A stretch of 5,420 nt of DNA from Chloroflexota bacterium (GTDB lineage Bacteria; Chloroflexota; Anaerolineae; Anaerolineales; JACQED01), in NCBI GenBank assembly GCA_016200785.1, contig JACQED010000135.1, positions 1 through 5,420 on the forward strand, read 5' to 3'. A program made the translations under genes and the position numbers. The notes under the pieces were generated by a model. That model did no database searches and had not been told where the DNA came from. It worked only from the letters and a program-made list of their open reading frames with translations. Of the stretch, positions 5,229-5,420 are shown in pieces. Within the stretch, counting starts at the first letter, position 1; each line of letters begins with the position of its first letter.

Positions 5229-5420
5229 GATGGCCGCCTACAGCCCGCGCGTGTTTCAGGGGATGGCCCTGCACTACGCCACGTCGAACCGGGGCGCGTG
5301 CCACGTGCGAGGCAACACCGTCGCCGCCGAACTTTACGGAATCCCCAAATACGTCCCACCGGAAACACTGGAGGGCAAAGAGGAACTCGTCCGCCGCCCG
5401 TTCCAGAACTCGACGGCTTT
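5170..5420 (+). pseudogene. AOR C-terminal part, out of frame with its N-terminal part
   Basis: From 5176 a second frame, open from just after a TGA at 5167-5169 to the window end, encodes LAEHYGHPE, then YSPRVFQGMALHYATSNRGACH and the EELVRRPFQNSTAF region, all typical of the C-terminal AOR domain around the active site. It has no start codon or ribosome binding site of its own at the junction. It is therefore the continuation of the gene beginning at 4020, not a separate gene. The fourth cluster cysteine expected near the C-terminus would lie beyond the window. The sequence is well conserved and free of further stops, so any lesion is recent or artefactual. Confidence 0.82.

Overview
The window is GC-rich bacterial-type DNA. 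It carries a divergent pair of transcription units separated by 126 bp. The lineage cannot be fixed from sequence alone. The mirrored heptamer repeats between genes, together with the gene content, remind me of Chloroflexota (Anaerolineae-like) genomes, but that is a tentative impression and not a computed placement.

Left unit, minus strand (1-559): a small, highly charged protein of unknown function (116 aa) is followed after only 3 nt by an HNH endonuclease that runs off the left edge. A plausible extended -10 promoter lies in the divergent gap.

Right unit, plus strand (686-5420): this is a three-gene redox operon. Gene 1 is an FAD/NAD(P) oxidoreductase with a C-terminal BFD-like [2Fe-2S] domain, of the HcnB / opine-oxidase-A type. 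Gene 2 is a DAO-family flavin dehydrogenase (HcnC / opine-oxidase-B / sarcosine-oxidase-beta type) joined in frame to a ferredoxin domain with four [4Fe-4S] motifs. Gene 3 is a tungsten/molybdenum-pterin aldehyde ferredoxin oxidoreductase (AOR) family enzyme. In this window gene 3 is broken by a frameshift that coincides with an apparent loss of about 20-25 family-conserved residues, and it continues past the right edge in another frame.

Proposed joint action (inference): the gene 1/gene 2 flavoproteins oxidise an amine, imino acid or opine-like substrate, and the AOR oxidises an aldehyde, possibly the product of that deamination. The four-cluster ferredoxin would wire the two catalytic centres together. 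Four-cluster ferredoxin, AOR and FAD subunit is also the composition of the AorABC aldehyde oxidoreductase, but here the ferredoxin is covalently attached to an amine-oxidase-type subunit.

The most unusual feature is repeat DNA built into this operon. Three arrays of 7-nt units (2153-2202, 3397-3452, 3954-4009) sit at the gene1/gene2 boundary, at the dehydrogenase/ferredoxin joint inside gene 2, and at the gene2/gene3 boundary. The last two are each 56 nt, with four units followed by four reverse-complement units. The middle array is translated as the fusion linker. It is followed by a strong Shine-Dalgarno-like GGAGGAGG placed just before a GGG codon where a ferredoxin gene would be expected to start, so the fusion looks like a lost gene boundary. 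A different palindromic repeat is translated inside gene 1.
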